This document shows positions 20,837 to 32,124 of a stretch of 64,000 bases of DNA, piece by piece. The stretch lies in assembly GCA_963377175.1 (NCBI GenBank), contig CAUJNA010001224.1, positions 917,501 to 981,500 on the forward strand. Direction: 5' to 3'. A program made the translations under genes and the position numbers. How positions within the stretch are numbered: position 1 is the first letter of the stretch; the number at the start of each line of letters is the position of its first letter. The DNA is from Effrenium voratum (Eukaryota > Sar > Dinophyceae > Suessiales > Symbiodiniaceae). The notes beneath the pieces are model-generated. The model ran no database searches. It was not told where the DNA came from and saw only the letters and a list, made by a program, of their open reading frames with translations.

Positions 20837-20893
20837 AGAATGATATGATCCCCTGTAAATACCAACACACAATGGTTTCAACCATGGTGTCTT
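20837..20893 (+). repeat. LINE-associated box, copy 1
   Basis: CCCTAGAATGATATGATCCCCTGTAAATACCA followed by ATGGTTTC and a CCATG-TG-CTT-GGTGG-like tail. It is shared with 36203-36258, just upstream of the LINE reverse transcriptase. Here no RT follows, so it is a fragment or a separate short element. Confidence 0.6.
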
Positions 20894-21119
20894 GGGTGGC
20901 CATGCCAACATAGGGCTCTTTGCGGCATCCCCGCCATAACATTTTGATCAAGCTGCCATGGTGCCCGGTCTACATCACATGAAAAGTTTCATAGCATTCA
21001 CTCAAGAGATCACTCGTCGGGGAAGACTGCTTCTTGTGACACGCATCATGAAGCGTAAAGACCCTAACCACAGGGCAAAGACATGCAACCAATTCTCCAC
21101 CCAATGCACAAGCGGATCT

Positions 21120-21705
21120 ATTCAAGGAAAGCACAAGCCACTGGCTCCTTGGCCAGCAGGACGCGAACAAAAAACCGCCGCCCCGCGCCGCGTGCTTCTT
21201 TTAATCGCCCGTGTCGCTTGCAGAGCCACAGCTTGCGCAGTCTTCTCAGTGGCCGCCAAGCCCAAGCGCTGGAGGATGGCAGCGCCGAGATGGGCCACGA
21301 CTGGCGGGCAGACTGCGTTACCAAACCTGGGCAGAGGGGTGCTACTAGGTTTCTCCAGTCTGGTCCTGCTGCTTTACTTGGTGCTCTGCTTATTCTTATG
21401 TTTGATATGCGTGCCACTATTAGTATGTGTGACACTATTGCCGGTGGTGTTATTGCTGTTTATGTTTCTATTGTTGCTTTTGACTTTGTTGATGTCCTTG
21501 TTGTCCTCTTGTGCTCTTATTGTTCTTCTTGTTATGGCTTCTTTGTTGCTTGTTCTTGTTCTATCGTTTCTTCTCATGGAGTGGCGATGCAGCATGCCCG
21601 CTCCCATTGAATCGAGCATGATGTTTGCGTTCCTCGAGCACAGCTTCAAACCTGCTTGTTATATTTCTGTGATATGAAAGCTTTGACCGCAACCCCTTCA
21701 GGCCA
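21120..21705. repeat. Interspersed repeat R, copy 1 (no MITE)
   Basis: It shares with 34081-34768 the blocks CTGGCTCCT-GGCCA, GCCAAGCCCAAGCG, GGATGG-GGC-CCGA-ATGGGCC, CCAAACCTGGGCAG, a long T/G-rich tract and a CAACCC-TTCAGG-CAGT end. The T-rich tract keeps a 239-codon plus-strand frame open, but its Leu/Val-rich product is an artefact of composition. It shows the uninterrupted form of the site where copy 2 carries a MITE. Confidence 0.65.
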
Positions 21706-22714
21706 GTATAAACCACATACCACTAGGATGCAACTTGACGCACAACCACATGCACCACGGCCTTATAAACTTCCATGTTCCCGTGGCATCAAACGGAGGC
21801 ACAGCTTTATAGATTAGCTTTGACAGTTGTCATGCGGCAGGTGCGTAGTGCCCACATTTGAATGGGTGCCCCTGCGAAACAGTCTGCCCCCAAAGCTAAA
21901 GTTCTGGGCTCGACTCAATATTTGCTCGGCATTGCCAAATAAGTTAAGGTTTAAACCTGTGTCATCTAGTATGCATCTGGAACTGCTGAGGCTTTGTATC
22001 TGAAATTCCATATTGTGAGTACTTACTAAAGCTTGTGCAAATATATGTAACAATTATATAACGTATCAACAAAAAGATGCAATCACGCTGGGCAAGTGCC
22101 AAGAAGCAAAAGACTGAAGTGCTTGTATAGAATGCTCCCACCATGTGTTATGCATGCTTTGAGAGTTGCAGGCTGCACCTGTGTGAGAATGTGAGCATAA
22201 TTCTAGGGGCTGGTGAATTAGCGCCAGCTAGACATACTTCCTGTTGTATGGTCCTGTCAATCCTAGGTTGGCACACTTGTTGCACCAAAACCCACCCAGG
22301 CTGGCATCTGCAGCCATTGCATCTGCAAACCTCTCAGTCCAAACTTGGTAGGATCAGGCATGGCTTGAATTGGGACCTCACCGCAACTGTACGTTATCAC
22401 GATTCACAACATATATGCCGCCGTCTCCATCTCCATCACTTCGCCAAACTCCCCCCCCCCATGTCGCCATCTTCGACCAGGCACAGGGGGTACATCTGCC
22501 GGTCCTGCAGGGTTCCCTTTTTTCACCCCTTGAAGCATCACCCCAAAAGGGACCCCACTCTGAGGCCCAAAGATTCAACGTTTACGTTCCAAACAACCAG
22601 ATGCAGAAAGCAGTTGGGTGATGTGCAAGCAGATTGAAGCACATTTGAAGACCATGTCTTGCAACTCAACCAGGAAACACGTGTTGAACATCACCAAAAA
22701 CGAGACCTATGCGT
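21706..22714. other. No confident gene
   Basis: This is where the last methyltransferase exon (with the conserved G-N-x-V motif) would be expected, but I did not find it. A GC-richer patch at 22400-22560 has open frames without domain character. Confidence 0.35.
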
Positions 22715-22845
22715 CCGAAGCCTGTCCTTGGCCAGATCGAAGCGGTTCGGGAAGCCCATGATCCTCGCGCACTCGCGGCCCGTGAAGAGCCGAGGGTTCG
22801 AAGGCGAAACCCGCGGGACCAGCTGCGAGAGGCCTTTCCACACCT
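22715..22845 (-). CDS. C5 methyltransferase exon 10 (C-terminal motif)
   Basis: Reads VWKGLSQLVPRVSPSNPRLF, then TGRECARIMGFPNRFDL, the family's R-E-C-A-R-x-x-G-F-P block. An acceptor ACTCGAG gives phase 0 after exon 9. The 3' boundary is approximate. Confidence 0.75.
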
Positions 22846-25800
22846 CGAGTTCACTGCGGCCACTGCGGCCAATGGGTCTGTGTCAGTCTTGCGAATTTTC
22901 CGGCCCCGTGGCTCTTTTGCTCTCATGGGGATGCTCAGAGTGGTTTGGCTTTGGCCCTTTGGCTTGACATCACCAGAAATGGGTGCCCTCAGCCTCAAAG
23001 AACACGCATCCGAATTGATAATTGATGGTGCATACGGGTTGTCAATATGCATTGGCCCTTGCCAACCATCATGAGAAATGGGATAAGGGCATCATGAGGA
23101 GGGTTTCCACGCGGATGCCCAACATAGCTCTCACTCCGCTCTCTGACGCGGCCAAGCTCGTGTCCCCCCGCCCCTCCGACCTTTCTCAGCAAGGCGCACT
23201 CACAGAATAGTGGCTGATGAGCGTCTCCAGCTTGCGGTCGCCCCAAGCAAGGCTCCGGCTCATGCGAGAGCGGGTCCTCCGGGTGGCTGCAAACTCTCCA
23301 CCGCTCAGTTCGGAAATAGGCCAAACTTGCTTTGCCTGGCTGGTGCTCATGTTTTATACAAGATGATAGTGTTACGATACCGCGCAAAAGGCTATGTGGT
23401 GGAAGTGCACAACACATGTTGTTGAACGAACCCCTCCCCCCCCCCCCGGAAAACCAAAAACGCAAAAAGATGAAAAGCGCAAAGGGTTGCACGAGCCAAG
23501 TGACGACGCGCAACCGCGCTGCTGAGCCAATGGTCCGTTGCCGACACGGCTCTGAGCCTGCTCCAAGACAGGGTTCGCACATCTCCAAGGAGCTGTATTC
23601 ATGCACACAACTACTTCTTCTGCTCGCTTTGCCGATGAACGTTGACCTCTTGTTGATACTGACGGCTCTCCTGCACTATCTTACTTGGATTATACAATTT
23701 CACTGTGTGCAGTCTTTGGGTTTGACTATGTCCAGTGTTGCCGATGATTATTGAAAATATGCGCAGTGATGAGAAAGAGAGCGCCTTAACATGAAGAACC
23801 CGTTCTACTCCGCTGTGCGAACAAACTGGAGGAAACCGAGTTCCGGTTGACCTCTGACAAGCTGCAATCAAGTTCGCAAAAACACAAAAAGAACATGACC
23901 GGACACCCAAACCAAGAGCGGTCTTTAGTTGAGGTGTTGCTTGACCAACGGGAGTCTCCTCAACCGCTCCAACTGTTGGTCTGAGATGGTGTAGAGCTCC
24001 ACGGCTTCTCCCAACTCTTCATCCCCGTCAAGGACATCCTCGCAACGATGACACACTTCGGAAAGGTTTTTGTGGCTCGCTGAAAGTACGGAAGACTGTG
24101 CGATTTGGGTGATTGGGGGATTGAAGCAAATGCGTTGAGATGAGTCAAGAGCGGACAACATCACGCAAACAGGCACACGCTCAGGGCTTGCACGTTCTCC
24201 CGGCAAGCTCGCCACGTGATGGAAGCACAGTCAGATTCAACGCCCAGCGACGAGACTCGACACACACACACACACACACACACATCCATATCAGCCTTAC
24301 ATCAAGTGCAATGCTGAGCCCGTGATGAGCTAATCCTGCTCCCAAGCGAGACCAACATAAATGTCTTTATCAGACAACGCTTGTCATGCGTGGGATCAGC
24401 AGCCAAGATATAAACAACAAAATATTCGTTATATTTGGATGTTCTAAGGTGTGATGAAGGCAACCAGTCCAACAACAAAGCAGGAACGCCATTCCGCTGG
24501 CAGGATCGCACACAACAACCTTCATCCAATTCATTGTGTGGAAGTTTTTTCAAGGCGGCGCGGGTTTGCAAAGTTTGCAAACAGGTGCAGTTGCTTCGAA
24601 CCTAGTCCACTTGGTTGCCATGGTGATTCCGGAAGCTAATCCCGTATAGCCGTAATAAAGGAAACGTACTCCCAGAGCTCCAGTGCGAAAGTCGCAACTT
24701 TGTAGCACAGCCGTAGTAAAGAAAACGTACTTCCGGGTCCCCCTAATAGGGCTGGATTTGGGCACGGGCGGGAAAATACCTACTTGAGAATTGGTATAGT
24801 GTTGGCTATTCTAAAAGTAGTATTCCTGGATTTGAGATTTGCAAAAGTCGGTTCTAGTATTACGAGTAGGTTTAGCATTAGGTAGAAGGGATGATTTTTG
24901 TCAGTTGAAACGGCGTATGCACGCACCACTTTTAGTACCAACCAGGACAGGCACTGCACGCTCCGCAAGCGGGTTGTTTATTAGGATAAGTGCTTACGGA
25001 TTCGCTGAGATTCATCATTCAAAGTGGGCACGCGACGTGGGATTCCAATTCACCTCGAGCAACCCAAAACCGATAGTTCCGTTGTGGAGGGTCCTTTGCA
25101 CATGGAGTTGTTGTTTTTGTTTTGACAAAGGGGATGCAGTCAGGGTCACAACACCTGTCAGTCAGGCGTCGTGAAATGCGCAAGGAAGGCTGTGAATCGT
25201 TGTTCAGAGCATGAGATCGCCGCTTTCTCATCACGCAAAAGGCTCACTCAGAATGGTTGCGATACATATTGCTCTAACCTTGAGTGTGCCTTCGGAACTC
25301 TGGACATGCTTACAATTGCGTAAAAGTGCATGCGGCTTTGGGGGGCATGATGCCTCTCTGGTTCCTCTCAGCCCGTCCCCTCCCTGATATCAACTTCGGA
25401 TTCATGAGGGCCAATCGCATCGCAACTGCTTCCTGCAAAAAAAAAACCGACTCACTTCAGCTCGATTCCTCGCAGAGTATTGATTCAGTGACAGGTTTCA
25501 TTGCCCTTGGTTTCTGCCCAGGGCTGTGGGACATGACCACTTCTGCGATACAACAAAATGGGCTTCCCAGAGACTCATCCACCATATAAAAGGGAAGATT
25601 CTCTAGCTTGTAGCACAGAAGTGGGGATAGGGAAGATTCTCTTGTATCACAGTGGGGATACCCCCCGAGTGATCCCACCCTGTCTCCGCCCCTGCCCGTT
25701 TTTTCCGCCTTGGCCAAGAGCCCCAGCTCCGCAGGTTCTGGGAACTGGAAGCCGGACCCGCCGCCGGCGCCGCCGGCGCCGCGGAAGCCCACGAGGAAGA

Positions 25801-28800
25801 GGCGCTTCCGCTGCTGCGCGGTGAGGCTCCGCGCGTTCACCTGGAAGCGAACGGAATGGAAGTGGTTGGAGCTGACCTGTCGACATTGGAGCTTTGAGAG
25901 GTTTTTTTTTTGGATTGGGGGTGGGGGAGTGTTGGATGGAGTTTAGTTTTTTGGGCAAGGCGGGTCTCCTGCAAAATGTGAATGAACCTTCAGGCCGGGC
26001 GGGGGGAGGGGGTAAGATGCCTCTTCAGCGGTGACTGGGGCTTGCGTGCAAATGGTGCCATTACGAATAGGTAAAGAGAATCCCAAGCTTATTTACATGT
26101 TAAAGGACTGATCTCTGGACGCTTCCATCTGCTGCACCGCGCACAGCCAGCTGTGACGGTGAGCGTGTGCGGCAGAGTCGCGTGTTTCTGGGGGGGGGGG
26201 AACAAGGCAGGTTGAGGAGTTGCCGTCGGAACACGGGTCAGGATGTTGAGGGTTGCATGAAGTCGCTACGGCTGGAGAGGGAAAACTTGTCAATCAGCTT
26301 GACAGCCACTATACCAAAGATCTAGGTAATCCCCATTTGTTCTTTGGGGGGTAGTTTGGGGAGTAGAGAACACCATCTAAGATATGGAAGACCTTGCAGT
26401 GCGTGACATCTGTCAAACGTATGTGAAAACATGAGACATTTTTGCGTTATGACATTGCAAGCTAAGTCACCACGTCGTGGAAGACATGGTAGCCGGCGCC
26501 CCGCAATTCTGCAAGGATAGCGCTCATGTCGGCCCTGAGCGCAGCATGGACACCTCTCCCAATCTTCCAATTTGCGCGCATGTGTGCACAATTGCCTATC
26601 CCTTGCGAAACTTTGAAAAGCTGTCAAGGGCCTTCGTTTGAAGTCACTAATGGTGCAGCTCGCTCACTAGACAACAAAAGTCCCATTGACGCATTGGCGC
26701 CCCGAAACTGACAAGGGACCCCCGGTTGCTGTGCAGCAAGCCTGGCACATTCTCCAGCAGAAAGGCTTCAGGCTGGCATTGCCGCAGCACCCGCACGATC
26801 TCACCAAAGAGCTGCCCTGCAAGGCATGGGCGCAACATGACAAGTTGGGCACATCGACAGAAGCCGCCTCCTCAAGCCCTTAACCATATGGCTATGGGTC
26901 AAAACCCCGGTACCCTGGTGAACACCCAGAAAGCCTTCTAAAAAGACAACCGTGGAGTGGTAACCATCCCCATTTTGGGCCACCTTCGGTTTTGACCCAC
27001 AGCCATATCTTTCTCCTTTCCGAGCTTCGGCCTTGTGGCGCCTGGAGGCCCGGCTGGTTGCCCAGAGCTGAGAAAGGCTGGCAGGGGAAGCCGGCCACCA
27101 GCAGGTCATGCGCCGGCACCTTGCTGGACCGCAGGTCGCCTCAGCCAGCTGCTCGAGCTGGGGTTTCGCGAGCTTTCAAGGCTGGCCCGCAGGGGATCGA
27201 GCCAAAGGCATCCAGCCGGTTGCTGAAAAGACCGTCAGGCAGCCCTCACCAAGAAGTCTGCTGCAATCAATCCGACTAGTTACAAACATGAATCCCAGCG
27301 GCGAGCCGAAGGATGCCATTCTTGTACAACAAAAAAACTTGGCAAAGGCATGAGCACACCAGTCCCGGCAACTCAGGAGCTGGATGCGGGTCTGGGTAAA
27401 ACCACATCTGAGCTGCATCCCACCTAAAGTTGGGGAGCTGTGCTGCCAGCCTGTTGAAGACTCCAGCGCTGGCCTACGAGAAACCACGGCTTGCAGTGTG
27501 CCTCGTGTAAGACCTGGCAAAGGCCCATGGGCTTTAGATTTGCCTTTGGGCAGGAACCCGGAGCAAGACACATTGCGTTGGGTTGTGTTTCATGTAAACA
27601 AAACAAACAAAGCACTGTATACAAACCCAATGCATGGTTTTTAACACAAACCCAATGGTTTGACATGGACCATTGGACCATCTGCCGAGCCGCCGTGCAG
27701 CTCCCCCGCAAAGTTTCGTGAGTACACCTCCCGCGCCGCGCCATGAATCTCGCAGGCGAAGACGCAGCGGCCTGGAGAGTTCGCTCAATCGGTGCACTGC
27801 ATCAAAGGTGTCAAAAGGCAAAGTTCCCTGTTTTGGATCGTTTTATAGCATGGTTCGCTTTGGAAGCAACTCAACAGAACACGCGCGAGACTGAGAGAGC
27901 TCTTCAACAATGGTATTGAGACTCCCCACCCTCTTGGCCGTGCCCAAGCCGACCGCTTGCTGACTATAGTGTCTCATGACGCATCTGAACTGAAGCTGTG
28001 TTGCCCCATCTGTTCATCAGTTGGTGGTTGCAACGGGGCGTTCTCAATAATACGGAAATATGTTGCCTCTGCGCAACCAGGTGTGACAGCAACATTCTTA
28101 ACTCGCTAGAGCAAAAGCAACTTGCTCAAGCATGCTGTGGGACACACGTTGTTTCTCTGCAAATGCCCCTTGTCATGTTTACGTCCATCCTCTCCTGAAA
28201 CAAACGGCAAAGATTCCAAAGGGACTCCAAGCATGCTGTTCATAGCCGTTGCCTCTACAAGACCCCTCGCAGCGATGGGACAGTCGTCCCGTGCTGCCGG
28301 ACCTGTTGGCGGACCAACATGACTACTCGAGAAAGAACTCTGTCTTCCAGGTGGCGAAGCCTGTGGCTCCGAGCCCAAAGAGTGACAACAGCGGGGACCA
28401 CTCCTCACGGATGCGTTCAGCCGCGGTCTCCAACAGGGCCAGCGTTGACTCATCCCCCCAACTTCGCTGACATTCACAAGAAAGGAAGGATGTACAAAAC
28501 AGCAACTTCCGAGCCCAGGTCTCCCCCCCAAAAAACAAGGAAAAGGCCGGAGTTGGGGATCTCCCGACACACGAACCCATGGCTGACACCACCGTGGCAC
28601 CTCCTAAAGCCTCCAAGCCCAGCCGGAACCCGCCGATGCCGGCAAACAGCTCCTGAGCCGAAGAGAGGTGTTTTTTGGTTCAAGCCATGAGAGGCTCACT
28701 GGTGAATGCTGCCACTTGCGAATCCAGGGCAACTTTGTCCATTTACCACTAAAAAGAACGAACACTGAGGTTAAATGCAAAACGCTGGTGAAGCATGGTT

Positions 28801-29252
28801 GAAGTGGCTACTACAGCACATCTGTGTCGCCTGCTCGGCTGTGATAAAACAATACCCTGGTTCATGCCAAGAACATGGACTGCGTCAGCAGCGCAAACAC
28901 AGAACGGGATTACAACAGGCATCTCACTCTATGAGACCGTCTAATACCTGATTCACAAAGCAAAGCTGACTGCTATCAGCTGTATGGGCAACATTACTTA
29001 TCACCAATGAAACGCCACATCCACCCCAAAAGGCCCATATCGGTAGGGTGAGTACTCGAAGCTTGCGCTTCATCAACGGCAAAAACAACAGCTCGGCTGC
29101 TTCCCGCACTGGTGAAGCCCCCCACCAAGCGAATGCGAAAGTCGGGTCACTGCAAAGGTGAAGTCGGCGGCAGGGGGCAGCAGATCTACGTCTTCCTCCC
29201 GCGCGCAGGTTGTCTCCGTCTCCATGTCCGGCACTTCTTCCAAGGTGACATC
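22715..29252 (-). CDS. Cytosine-C5 DNA methyltransferase, multi-exon gene
   Basis: Ten exons can be read on the minus strand. Those from 29252 to 26471, plus the acceptor of the 25876 exon, join in consistent phase. Conserved motifs of the C5 methyltransferase family appear in order: motif I LFAGIGGFRLGLEALGG (28652-28601); FACEIHGAAREVYSRNF (27771-27694); motif IV GFPCQPFS with the catalytic Cys (27139-27032); motif VI ENVPGL (26816-26720); motif VIII Q-Q-R-K-R (25876 onward); TLISHY (23286-23204); and the C-terminal RECARIMGFP (about 22845-22715). The enzyme would transfer a methyl group from S-adenosylmethionine to cytosine C5. No large N-terminal regulatory domain is visible, so it is closer to compact Dcm-like enzymes than to DNMT1, although 5' exons may be missing. 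Introns use GT-AG and GC-AG ends, and one holds a MITE. The final G-N-x-V exon was not located. Confidence 0.85.
23204..23293 (-). CDS. C5 methyltransferase exon 9
   Basis: Encodes SLAWGDRKLETLISHYS, matching the T-L-x-S-x-Y block before the C-terminal motif. It ends at a strong donor TCT|GTGAGTG. The acceptor is either GGAGAG (start 23293, phase 0) or TTTGCAG (start 23286). Confidence 0.7.
23294..23936. other. Intron 8 region
   Basis: Non-coding between methyltransferase exons 8 and 9. It includes a C-rich homopolymer at about 23436-23447. Confidence 0.5.
23937..24079 (-). CDS. C5 methyltransferase exon 8
   Basis: Encodes DVLDGDEELGEAVELYTIS, then DQQLERLRRLPL, the usual helical stretch after motif VIII. 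Two acceptors are possible: GCGAG|GATGTC (start 24038, phase 0) or TTTCAG (start 24079). The end is a GT at CCGTTG|GTCAAG or the stop beyond it. Confidence 0.68.
24080..25690. other. Intron 7 region with CA repeat and short duplications
   Basis: A CA microsatellite lies at 24260-24284. A direct repeat of GCCGTAATAAAGGAAACGTACTCC lies at 24649-24672 and 24710-24733. A tandem duplication of GGGAAGATTCTCT...GTGGGGATA lies at 25592-25629 and 25630-25660. No exon was recognised inside. Confidence 0.55.
25691..25876 (-). CDS. C5 methyltransferase exon 7 (motif VIII)
   Basis: After the acceptor TGTCGACAG (25878-25877) it reads VSSNHFHSVRFQVNARSLTA, then QQRKRLFLVGFR, a Gly/Ala stretch, and FQFPEPAEL. 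This matches motif VIII (Q-x-R-x-R) and the following F-P-E-P turn. The left boundary is approximate. Confidence 0.8.
26471..26534 (-). CDS. C5 methyltransferase exon 6
   Basis: A 64-bp exon between CGCTCAG and a GTGACT donor. It reads ADMSAILAELRGAGYHVFHD, the conserved L-x-x-x-G-Y block. The 1-nt start completes a Gly codon with exon 5 exactly. Confidence 0.8.
26720..26816 (-). CDS. C5 methyltransferase exon 5 (motif VI)
   Basis: A 97-bp exon after CCTTGCAG with donor GGGG|GTCCCT. It reads QLFGEIVRVLRQCQPEAF, then LLENVPGLLHSNRG, where E-N-V is motif VI. Phase agrees with exons 4 and 6. Confidence 0.85.
26890..27004. mobile_element. Introner-like MITE, copy E, inside methyltransferase intron 4
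   Basis: 115 bp with ends GGCTATGGGTCAAAA and TTTTGACCCACAGCC, flanked by ATAT on both sides. It occupies over half of the 215-bp intron between exons 4 and 5, starting 27 bp past the GC donor and ending 72 bp before the acceptor. Confidence 0.85.
27032..27139 (-). CDS. C5 methyltransferase exon 4 (catalytic motif IV)
   Basis: A 108-bp exon after GGCTGAG, ending at a GC donor (CACAAG|GCCGAA). It reads DLRSSKVPAHDLLVAGFPCQ, then PFSALGNQPGLQAPQ. The Cys of GFPCQPFS is the nucleophile in this family. Confidence 0.88.
27694..27771 (-). CDS. C5 methyltransferase exon 3
   Basis: A 78-bp exon after ACTCTCCAG, ending at a GC donor (CTGCACG|GCGGCT). It reads RCVFACEIHGAAREVYSRNF, then AGELH, matching the motif II region (E-I-D-like with Tyr and Asn-Phe). 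Confidence 0.85.
27772..28600. other. Intron 2 region, with a coding-like patch
   Basis: An 829-bp intron. On the same strand, 28340-28470 reads STLALLETAAERIREEWSPL, then LSLFGLGATGFATW. This looks like protein but has no place between methyltransferase motifs I and II. It could be a skipped exon, a remnant of another gene, or chance. Confidence 0.4.
28601..28652 (-). CDS. C5 methyltransferase exon 2 (motif I)
   Basis: A 52-bp exon after CTTCGGCTCAG, ending at donor GGAG|GTGCCA. It encodes ELFAGIGGFRLGLEALGG (the last Gly codon is split), the S-adenosylmethionine-binding motif I. Confidence 0.88.
29151..29252 (-). CDS. C5 methyltransferase exon 1 of those seen
   Basis: A 34-codon acidic segment (DVTLEEVPDMETETTCAREE, then DVDLLPPAADFTFA) before a GTGACC donor. 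Joined to exon 2 it gives FTFA-ELFAGIGG, the usual lead-in to motif I. The acceptor GTGCGCCAG is chosen for phase 0. The gene's real 5' end lies further right. Confidence 0.65.
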
Positions 29253-30540
29253 CTGGCGCACACCGCCGCTTGGGGGTCTCCCCACATCAGGAGCTCCCTT
29301 TTGGGGTGGAAATTCATGCGAAAAGCAAGGAAGCCTGCTATAATGGTAGCCAGCCGGCCTGAAGAGCACAAGTAACGAGATCCATAGAGGAGCAGCACTG
29401 AACCAAAGCAAACGCAAAGCTTCTGCCGACAGGGCAAATGCAACAAGCGGAGGTTGACAACAAGCTTGCTGGCTGGCGAATTCGCTCTGAAACAATCATG
29501 CTGCTGTGAATCGCATTCTGCCAATGAAAGTAGCACGTCGTGCTTCCACTTGAGCAAAAACTCCGGGTTCAAACAGTAAATGCTCACTCATCCATGCCAA
29601 CTGCAAACTGCAAGACAGGCCATTCTAGCATCTGAACGTGGCACAACAACCGCAACGGAGGAATCATAACAGCGCACATGGAAAAAAAATACCCGCCCAG
29701 CCACACAGACACACAGACACACAGACACACAGACACACAAACACACAGACACACAGAGACACAAACACGCAGAGACACAGAGACACAAAGACACAGACAG
29801 CGGAGGGTTCAGGAACAAGTCATCAGCCACATCAAGACAGCGTGAAATAAGCCAATACACATATACGTCTCTATATAAATATATACATTGGCTGGGTTCC
29901 ATCCGAAGCGATCGAAACTCCCTTCTGCCCTGACAAGCGGTGTGGGGGGGCATCTTTTAAATGATCTTGACACAGAGTCTGTCACACTGACCTCCTTGAA
30001 GCCTTGAAGAACCTTAAATGCGCCAGCTTGGCCCGACCTCTGGAAGCTGTAAATACTGCAACGATTCTGACAATTCTTGAGATGCAGCACCCTCATTTAG
30101 GGTCTTGCTGTTGGAGGAGGGCGCTTTCAGGGCGAGTTCCCTTTTGTCGTCACGATATTGCCCCACTCACGTTGAATTCGGCCGGGTGGTTTGCCTCATG
30201 AACCTCACAGGCCGCGCGGCCGCGCCTGCGACAGAAGCCGCATCACCTCTGGCGTGAGGAACTCGCTTGTGACGCTTTGCCTTGTGGCACAGGAGCGGCC
30301 CCGCGCGTCTGTTCTATAGAACCCTGCGGCCGATTTGCTGGATTCCATCTGTGTGAGATGTGGGTCCACGCTTTCAACATGCATGGATTCGAGCCCAGAT
30401 TGGAAAATCGGTTTTCAATTGCCGCATGCAATTCAAGCAAGCGCAGGTTGATTGAAGCATGTTTTCCAAGGATCACCAATTTGGAGTTCAATAGAGGCCG
30501 TTGTATGGCCTTGTGGTCCTGGATTCCGTCAGTTTCCAAC
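29253..30540. other. Non-coding, with microsatellite
   Basis: Upstream of the methyltransferase exons. It contains the ACAC/AGAC microsatellite at 29698-29802. A plus-strand frame at 30277-30762 is a shadow of the minus-strand exon. Confidence 0.45.
29698..29802. repeat. ACACAGAC-type microsatellite
   Basis: About 105 bp of imperfect ACAGACAC/ACAGAGAC repeats. The repeats keep frames open on both strands; none is a gene. Confidence 0.85.
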
Positions 30541-30544
30541 CGTC

Positions 30545-30784
30545 AAACGCAATCCGACAACCACTTCTTCCCAAGCCGGAGGCGTCTGGGAAGGGTGGGA
30601 TACGTAGCATGCACTTGGATGGCAAACTCCTCCATGAGCCTCCACGCTCTATGCAGGACTAGGCTGTCGGCGGATCTGATCAACGCCACCAGCATCCCCG
30701 TTCCCAGAAGATCCATTGCAGTGAGTTTTACGTCGTGTGCAGCAAATGCCCGCACAAGGTGAAAGGGTTTTCGGCCACCTTCTT
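30545..30784 (-). CDS. Candidate exon, helical unknown protein
   Basis: The acceptor CTTGAGCAG (30786-30785) opens about 75 codons in one frame: EGGRKPFHLVRAFAAHDVKL, then TAMDLLGTGMLVALIRSADS and VLHRAWRLMEEFAIQVHA. Content is strongly helical. It lies on the same strand as, and upstream of, the methyltransferase, so it may be its N-terminal part or the last exons of a neighbouring gene. No family was recognised. Confidence 0.48.
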
Positions 30785-32124
30785 CTGCTCAAGTTCAACC
30801 TCGCTAGCATCGCTATGGCCTTAGTCAAGGAAACAGTCTTTCGCTAGATGTTGTGCTGGGTAATCTGTTCGACACCTGTTTCCCAAACAGGCCCCCATGC
30901 GGTTGCACCGGTACTCTGGCACTCTAAAAATGCGGGGCTGGAATTATATAAGCCAAGTTGTGAGGGCTTATTGTCCATAATAATGTACTACAGAATCCAA
31001 CAGTGGTATCGAGGCTCGCTTGAGAAAAATGAGCAGTGTTTGGCAGGGCGTAAGGAAGCACTGGGCGGACGCCCTTAACACTGCAAGCGCCAACGTAGCA
31101 TTGCCCACGGTCCACAGTTCCAGTTTTGTTTGTCTTAGCTTCGCATAGGCTTTCCGGCAGAATCCCTGGTTGATTAACAGAAAGGCACAAACCAATCTGA
31201 CGCGAGCCACAGTTCCCAAACGCTGACGGTGATTCTGAGTTTCACCACGCATTGCGCATCGTGTATCGCCAAAAGCGTTGAGGACTGACGCTCGTGTTCA
31301 TTAAGTCCAAACCCGCAAGCCGCGCCAGAGGTTGTCCAAAGCTTCACTATCTTCGACAGCTGCCCATATCGCGCATGTGCGTAGATATATCAGCCGACGT
31401 CTTTGCCAAAGACCTGCCATTCTCTGACAAAGGGCAGGCGTGTTCTTAGTGGTCACACAGCATCAGCATCAGCGGCTTCGTGTCACTCACTCCATCGACG
31501 CCCTCAGCATCAGCTCGCGCCGCGCACGCACGGGCGCGCCGCATCAAGCAGCGAATGGGGTCTCGATGACGCGCGCTCGTGGTCCAACATCCTGAAACCT
31601 ATCCCCTGAGGGGTGGGCGGCGTGCATGAGTCAGGCTCTGCAATCAATGTATGTCTGTATGCATATATGTATTAATAGTTGTGGATGGCTTGATAAATGT
31701 ACAATCAAGCTCGGAAACGATGGGTGTTTACCATTGTCCATGGCAACAAAATCGTCGCACATCACCTATTGGAGGTTGCCGGACCATGGCCAATGAACAT
31801 GATAGCGTGTGGACAGCCTCCACACCATCCGCAATCACTTCGGCATGCATCAACCACACCCATCATGTATACCTAAGTTCACAGACCGACCAACACACCC
31901 AGGCAAAGCCCGCATCTCACAAAATAGACCTGGTCGAGGATCCTTAAGCAATGCCCAACCACGGCAATCCACATACCCGTCCAACACCACAACAAACATG
32001 AAGCAACCATCCGGCAATCGAGCACAACCAGCCGACACTTGCCGGTACTTCAACTTTCTCAGGAATGACTCGCGATCCACTTCAACTCTTCAAACCGAAG
32101 ACCTTGGGCCATAGCCCCCCACTG
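30785..32124. other. No gene recognised
   Basis: Mixed-composition intergenic or intronic DNA. No domain, splice-supported frame or repeat family was found. Confidence 0.4.

Noticed and set aside
20958..21677. 239-codon plus-strand frame with hydrophobic C-terminus
   Set aside because: The hydrophobic part is the T/G-rich tract of repeat R, which is not conserved as protein in the second copy.
29698..29802. CRISPR-like array
   Set aside because: It is a simple ACAC/AGAC microsatellite without spacers.
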